Source: Girardinichthys multiradiatus (Eukaryota > Chordata > Actinopteri > Cyprinodontiformes > Goodeidae). Taken from it: 64,000 nucleotides of DNA. A program made the translations under genes and the position numbers. Below the pieces are notes generated by a model. It was not told where the DNA came from and did no database searches. It was given only the letters and a program-made list of their open reading frames with translations. Shown piece by piece: positions 59,110 through 64,000 of the stretch (positions within the stretch are counted from its first letter, which is position 1; every line of letters starts with the position of its first letter). The stretch lies in NCBI RefSeq assembly GCF_021462225.1, contig NC_061794.1, forward strand, positions 16,447,784-16,511,783, written 5' to 3'.

Positions 59110-60130
59110 AAACTCATGGAAGAACTTAAGCCGCTGTGTCAGAACTTTTCAAAGACCTGCTTGATATTTGCTATAGTCAGCTGATTGGTTCTGGAGCCTC
59201 TTGTGATGTCATTGACACACAAAGCAGAATTAGCTGGGGTTTTTATTTCTTCAGTGTGCTTTTTAAAAACCTTACATTTCTGCAAAATCCTGCCATGATC
59301 CTGCCAATCTATGCTTTGTTATTCAGCTGTATTTTATTGTCAGTGTACATTTTAAACTGAGAAAATACACAATATTACTCCAAGAATCTCTATTTAATTT
59401 AGTATAATGTAGCCCAGAATGTAAGAAGTCTAATTATTGAGTTTTGAACTGGACCAGATTTTAGGGGGTCTAGAGCAGCAGCACCCAACTAGCATAGAAC
59501 AAAAACAGTTGAATTGCAAATTCAGTGTAAATGAACCATCAACAGGGTCAAACTAGTCCTTTTGCAACCTGGGGGCTTTGAATTAAGGCCAACTAGTCAT
59601 ATGGCATTCATAAAGAAATGGATTTTATTGGGGGAACTCTGTTCTGTTATTAACTATAATTTGCAAAGTAGTTGTTATTATTAAGACCCATTCTAGCTCA
59701 TTGTATGGATGATAATTACATAAAGATCAACTGTTGAGAGGAGAAAGAGGATGATTCATGAACACCTAGGATTTTAGCAAAAACTGGTTTATGACACGTT
59801 TGTTTTTATGCAGTTCAGGTTTCCCATTGTCTACTGTGACTAGTTTAGAAGGAAGAAATGTCTAGCACATCAAGCATTTTATCTGATATTTCCTTCCTTA
59901 TTTTATCCATGGTAGCATGTCCGTTGTTTCTGCAGAGGACAATGTTCATATTTTTGCAAATGCCAAAAAATTATAGACTGTCTAACTCCTCCCAGGAGTT
60001 GTTTATTGTTTTTAATACTCAAGCCACTTATTACTTTTTTTTTCTCAGTGGATTTGGTTTAGACTTTGAATTGGGTGGTCATATTTTTGGGTAGTTGAGT
60101 AACTGCCAACAAATTTTATTCTAGTAAATC
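59110..60130. other. Intergenic or arih2 intron 1, no exon seen
   Basis: Short hydrophobic open frames only. No splice-flanked coding motif or transposon end recognised. Confidence 0.45.
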
Positions 60131-60135
60131 CTGTA

Positions 60136-61075
60136 CAGTGCTGCGAAAAAACAAATGTCCTTTCTTATCCGTTTCTTCTGTTTCTCCTTTTTCTTGTCAT
60201 GGATAAATATTTCAGATCTAAAGCAAATTTGAGCAACAGACAAAGATAACCTGACTAAATATGAAAGTAGTTTTCAGATGAGGAGTCTGGGTAAAAAGCT
60301 GTTTAAAACACTTCATCTTAATGTAGAAGAGTAGATGCCCCCTAAACTCAGCCACTGGTTGTGTCACCATTGTTGGTAACAACTGCCACCAAATGTTTGT
60401 TGTAACTAGTAATCTTTTAATGTTATATCATGATTTAGCTGTAATTAACCGCTGGTTTAATTTCAATAGCCATGCTTAGGCCTGATTGCCCACTGTTAGA
60501 ACCATGAATCCCCTCAATAGAACCTGACCACAGAAGGTAGGCTAAGAAATGTTAAGAAGCCACACACCTATGGCCTGGTCTTGAGAAATGTAAGAACAAA
60601 TCTATCAGTCCTGAAATTATTATAAAGCCCTATTTAGAGCTTGTCCAAAAGCTCCACTTTTTGCAAGGTATACATCCCATTACATGTGGTATAAAACCCA
60701 GCACCGCATTTCTGAAGAAGATAAGGTTACGGTTTAGTATGAGGGTGGTAATGCTACGACCTGGGGCTATTTTGGTGCTTCAGGACCGGAATGACTTGCT
60801 GTAATTGATGGGTCCATGAATTCAGCTTTCTATCCTGAAGGAGAATGTCTGGTTTACGCAGCATTAAAATGGCGTGAAGCACACCAGGAAGTCCACATGT
60901 GAATGCCTCAAAAACAAATGAAGGTTCTGGATTGTCCTTGCACTGGAGTGTCTGATAGTAATATTTCTTTGATGATCTGAAATATATGAGTCTGACAGAA
61001 AAGCAAATCTGTAAGGTGGCAAATCCTGTTTTCACCGCACTTTCATTTAGATAATTAAGCACTTTTGATGGATTA
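60136..61075 (+). repeat. Tc1-like remnant in probable arih2 intron 1
   Basis: The left end CAGTGCTGCGAAAAAACAAA follows TA (60134-60135). Transposase remnants include CCTGGGGCTATTTTGGTGCT (60761-60780) and AAGCACACCAGGAAGTCCAC (60877-60896). It belongs to the family split by the solo LTR at 10307. The right end was not resolved. Confidence 0.7.
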
Positions 61076-61394
61076 TATTAACTAAAGTACGCAGAGTGAT
61101 CGTTTTGCTTCTCCACATAGTCTGGGGTAAAGTATATGTTCGCTTATGGATAATATCCTTTTGCAATGTATCTATTTGAAAAAAAATGACTTTGATTGGA
61201 TGTGTTCTTTAAAAAATATTATAAGTTTAACTTTTAACTTGAAACAATATCACACTATTCGTGAAATCGGTCAATATACTACCTGCGTTTTTTGTAATAT
61301 CTAAACTAATATGTATCATGTAAGGTTACTTTTCCAACATTTTTGACCTTTTTTGGTCTCCCTTTGTCTAACTGTTCCTTTCTATCTTCTCCAG

Positions 61395-61661
61395 ATTGTG
61401 CTCGAGTCAATTGTCCAAATGGGTGACGGAGAGTGCGACTTCTTCTGCTTCTTCCGCTGCTGCTGAGCGCGCTCCATCGCGCCTCAGTCAGACAGGAAGG
61501 GAGGGTGTCTCTACACGCCGACGTGAAGTGGAAAGGAGGCGGGAAGAAGGAGGAGGGGGGGGCGGAGCTTCAGTCGAGACATTTCAACTAGAACTGGACC
61601 TCTTCAATCCGACAGGTAGGCGGCTCGTCTACCTGTCTGGGTGATTGGCACAATCGACTGA
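61395..61661 (+). promoter_or_regulatory. arih2: arih2 5' leader with short upstream frame
   Basis: A TTCTCCAG acceptor precedes 61395 and the stretch runs without a needed splice into the start codon at 61662. It contains an upstream ATG frame of 15 codons (61419-61466, ending in TGA) and is rich in AGGAGG purine runs. A TGA (61659-61661) sits in frame directly before the main ATG, which fixes the start. Confidence 0.6.
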
Positions 61662-63487
61662 ATGTCTGTGGACATGAACAGCCAGGCGTCGGACAGCAAT
61701 GAAGAAGACTTCGGGGTGAACTCTGAGGAAGAGGAGGATGAAGACGATGGAGGGGAGGAAGAGGATCAGGGCGATATTGCAGGCTATTACGATGGAGTGG
61801 CAAGTGATGTTGAGCAACAGGGCGCCGATTCTTTCGACCCAGAGGAGTACCTGTTTACCTGCCTGACGTACAAAGAGAGCCAGCGTGTGTTGGCGGAGGA
61901 AGTGAACATTGTGGCTGCTGCTCTGAAGGTGAGTTTATGCTGTCAGTTAACTGAATGCCTGTGAAAACTTCTCTATTTGCTCTAGAAACAGCACAGAAAC
62001 TAGACGTATAACATAAAAAGTCATACAAACACTGTTCCAAATATGTTTTCCTAGCCTTCCTTGTGTTGAGGGGTCATTGATTATTTGTCACCACTGTGCG
62101 AGAGAGCTGTCATTTAAAAGTTGACATTTAAACCATCTGTAGCAGCTCATGCTAGCTGTTTGCTGAGTTACTAAAACATCAGTCTCTGTGTGTACTTAGA
62201 TCTGAAACCTTCTAATGGCTGCTTGCCTGTCCAAATCCACAATGTTCCATAACAGACGAAGGTTGAAAGCTCAGAAGGATAAAAACGGCAACCTTGCTGT
62301 ACTCCGTTCAGCCTTCCTGTTAACTATTTCAAGTGTTGCTCTCTCGCAGCCTGAATGGACCTCAGACAAGTCTCGACATGTCCTAGAAAGTAGTTTCCTT
62401 TCTAAATAGCTTCTTACAGAGTTTATTTTTAAAACGGCTCACTGCTACTAATAAATAGCAAGCTATGAGTCTTTTTCACTCATTACCAGCGTAAAGACAA
62501 CATGTTCAGTGTTGATGAATTTAGTGACTCATGTTCCATTCTGCATTGCAAAGCATTGTTTTCTTGCACAGACACAGGTTGAATGCTGGAGTTGACAGTT
62601 TGTCTCTCTATGGTGTGTTTAGGTGCATTTGGTTTCTAAAGCAGTGTAAAAAAAAAAAGTTTTAAATATTAGGGGGAACAGTGTGTTCATATTTTTATTG
62701 TTTTTTTTTTTTTTTATATTAAAGAGAAATCGTTTACTTGTGACTGTGATATTATTGTTTTAATACTCCAAATATCAGATCTGGTGTGACTAACCCCCAG
62801 TTTCCTCAGTCTTCTCACAATGTCCTAGCCTCTGTCCTTGGGCTTTAGCATCTCACTCACTAAATCACTATCAACTGTCTGCAACGAGGGGAGTTTAAAG
62901 TCCAAAATGTAATCGTGCCTTGTAACATGTGAATAAATGGCCCTTTGAAATATATTTGCCCACTATATATTGCATCCAACCAGTCCTCTGTGAAACTGAA
63001 ATCGGTTCGCCCTTGATTGGCTTAGATCAGTGATCGGCAGGTCAGATAATGAAAAGAAATTATTTGTTCTTTTTGAAATCTGAACATTAAGTGCTTTTAA
63101 AACTGAAAACCTCCAGTTTTATTCTGTATGTGAACGTATCATCAAACAGCATGTTCTGTGATGCACTTTGTTTTGAGTTGATCAGATAAAGGTTAGGAAA
63201 GATCTAGGGGTAATCTTGAAATCGTTAAGTATGTCTTTCATTTTAAACTACTAACCCTATCAAGGAAGCTGGAGAATTAATTTTTCTTAGCTTTTATTTT
63301 TTTTATCATTTTATACAGGCTTTTTTTGTGAAGAAAACCCCTATTGTCCTATTTTCTGAAGAAAAATCTTGTTTTAAATTAAAAGTAAGTTTAAACCATC
63401 TCCTTTATTTTTCTTGCAGGTTTCGCCATCAGTAGCAAAACTGATCCTGGTGCATTTTTACTGGCAGGTTTCACAAATACTGGACAG
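61662..63487 (+). CDS. arih2: ARIH2 (Ariadne-2, TRIAD1) RBR E3 ligase, N-terminal part, runs off window
   Basis: Coding exons 61662-61928 and 63420-63487, with GT-AG boundaries and consistent phase. The protein starts MSVDMNSQ as in vertebrate ARIH2, followed by an acidic Asp/Glu run and [20 protein letters not shown], then [16 protein letters not shown] and [19 protein letters not shown]. This covers about 112 of roughly 490 residues: the acidic N-terminus and part of the UBA-like domain, before the RING1-IBR-RING2 module. ARIH2 transfers ubiquitin through a RING2 cysteine and works with neddylated CUL5-RBX2 ligases; that part lies outside the window. The third coding exon starts at 63999 (split AG|A Arg codon), two bases before the end. 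Confidence 0.95.
61929..63419 (+). other. arih2: arih2 intron between coding exons 1 and 2
   Basis: GTGAGT donor and TTCTTGCAG acceptor. It contains homopolymer A and T tracts (about 62649 and 62700-62715) but no recognised transposon or exon. Confidence 0.85.
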
Positions 63488-63998
63488 GTATGTCTTTTCT
63501 TCCTTGTCATGCTTCATTGTTTTTATTACCTTCTGGTTACTAATTGGCTCAGCTTCCTTAGCCATGAGGTTCTCTCGTACCTCCTCCTTTCAGTGTTTTT
63601 CCTTGTTATTTACCTTGAGTCTGATTTCCCTGGGATATTTAGTTCATTTAAATTGTGTCTAATGATCCTCGTTCTTACATTTGGTTTCACTGTTTGCACT
63701 GCAGTTTTTCCCACAGTGCAGCTTTTACGGATTTTCTAGGCTTATATCTGTATTATTATTTCATGCTGTTAAATTCCCTTTTACTAATTTTGACATTTGA
63801 ATCCATCAAAAAAGGGAGATTTAACATGTTCCAGCTCAACACTTATAGCTAAACTTTAATAGTGATGACGCTGCTTTTCAAACATTTGTTCTCTGTTGCA
63901 TGAACTAATCAGTGATAAGAGAGCTCTATTCTGTTTCATTTCTGTTTTCCCTCTTTTGAATTTCCCTTTCAACCTTTCTCTGCCTGTGTTTTACGCAG

Positions 63999-64000
63999 AT
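63999..64000 (+). CDS. arih2: arih2 coding exon 3, first two bases at window edge
   Basis: The window ends TTTTACGCAG|AT. AG from exon 2 plus A gives Arg and T begins the expected Tyr of the vertebrate ILDRY sequence, so the exon begins here. Confidence 0.65.

Noticed and set aside
61396..61644. 82-codon frame overlapping the arih2 leader
   Set aside because: It begins with TTG, not ATG, and is not conserved-looking; the true upstream ATG frame is the shorter one at 61419.
1..64000. CRISPR arrays, operons or bacterial-type regulatory sites
   Set aside because: The window is clearly vertebrate; tandem repeats present are microsatellites and one minisatellite, with no spaced identical repeats.

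Overview
This window looks like a piece of a teleost fish nuclear genome. The supports are intron-rich protein genes with vertebrate exon structure, very heavy Tc1/mariner debris of the kinds common in ray-finned fishes, L2/CR1-type LINE fragments and AT-rich intergenic DNA with long CA/GT microsatellites. I cannot name the species from sequence alone.

Only two genes can be supported with confidence, both on the + strand and arranged head to tail. The first is xpc (DNA damage sensor of global-genome nucleotide excision repair). It is complete in 14 coding exons from 37058 to 50788 and its exons join in phase to a 932-residue protein. The second is arih2 (Ariadne-2/TRIAD1, an RBR-type ubiquitin ligase). 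Its first two coding exons lie at 61662-61928 and 63420-63487, and the window ends two bases into the third. Its CpG-rich promoter and a non-coding first exon probably sit near 55.2-55.9 kb, so a LINE lying on the minus strand (about 56.0-59.1 kb) and a Tc1-like remnant (60.1-61.1 kb) would both be in its first intron.

Layout: 1-32 kb is a gene desert made of AT-rich DNA, microsatellites and dead transposons. It includes a near-complete IR/DR Tc1-like element (5883-7448), a Tc1-like copy split by a solo LTR with a perfect 5-bp target duplication (10307-11149), a second probable solo LTR (26070-26797) and several transposase pseudogenes. An unidentified open stretch on the minus strand (about 7591-7946) looks coding-like. 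At 31.8-32.7 kb there is a GC-rich, promoter-like block with a perfect PBX:MEIS decamer, possibly the start of an unidentified gene. From 33 to 36.8 kb nothing firm is visible. xpc fills 37-51 kb; nearly all its large introns hold Tc1-like or LINE pieces. 51-55 kb is intergenic, and arih2 takes up the rest.

I found no wholly new system. The most useful points for a second look are the GC-AG intron 2 of xpc, the nested transposon/solo-LTR structures, a LINE 5' end with YY1-like hairpins, a five-run G-quadruplex motif, the orphan open frame at 7.6-7.9 kb and the homeodomain-type regulatory block at 32.6 kb.
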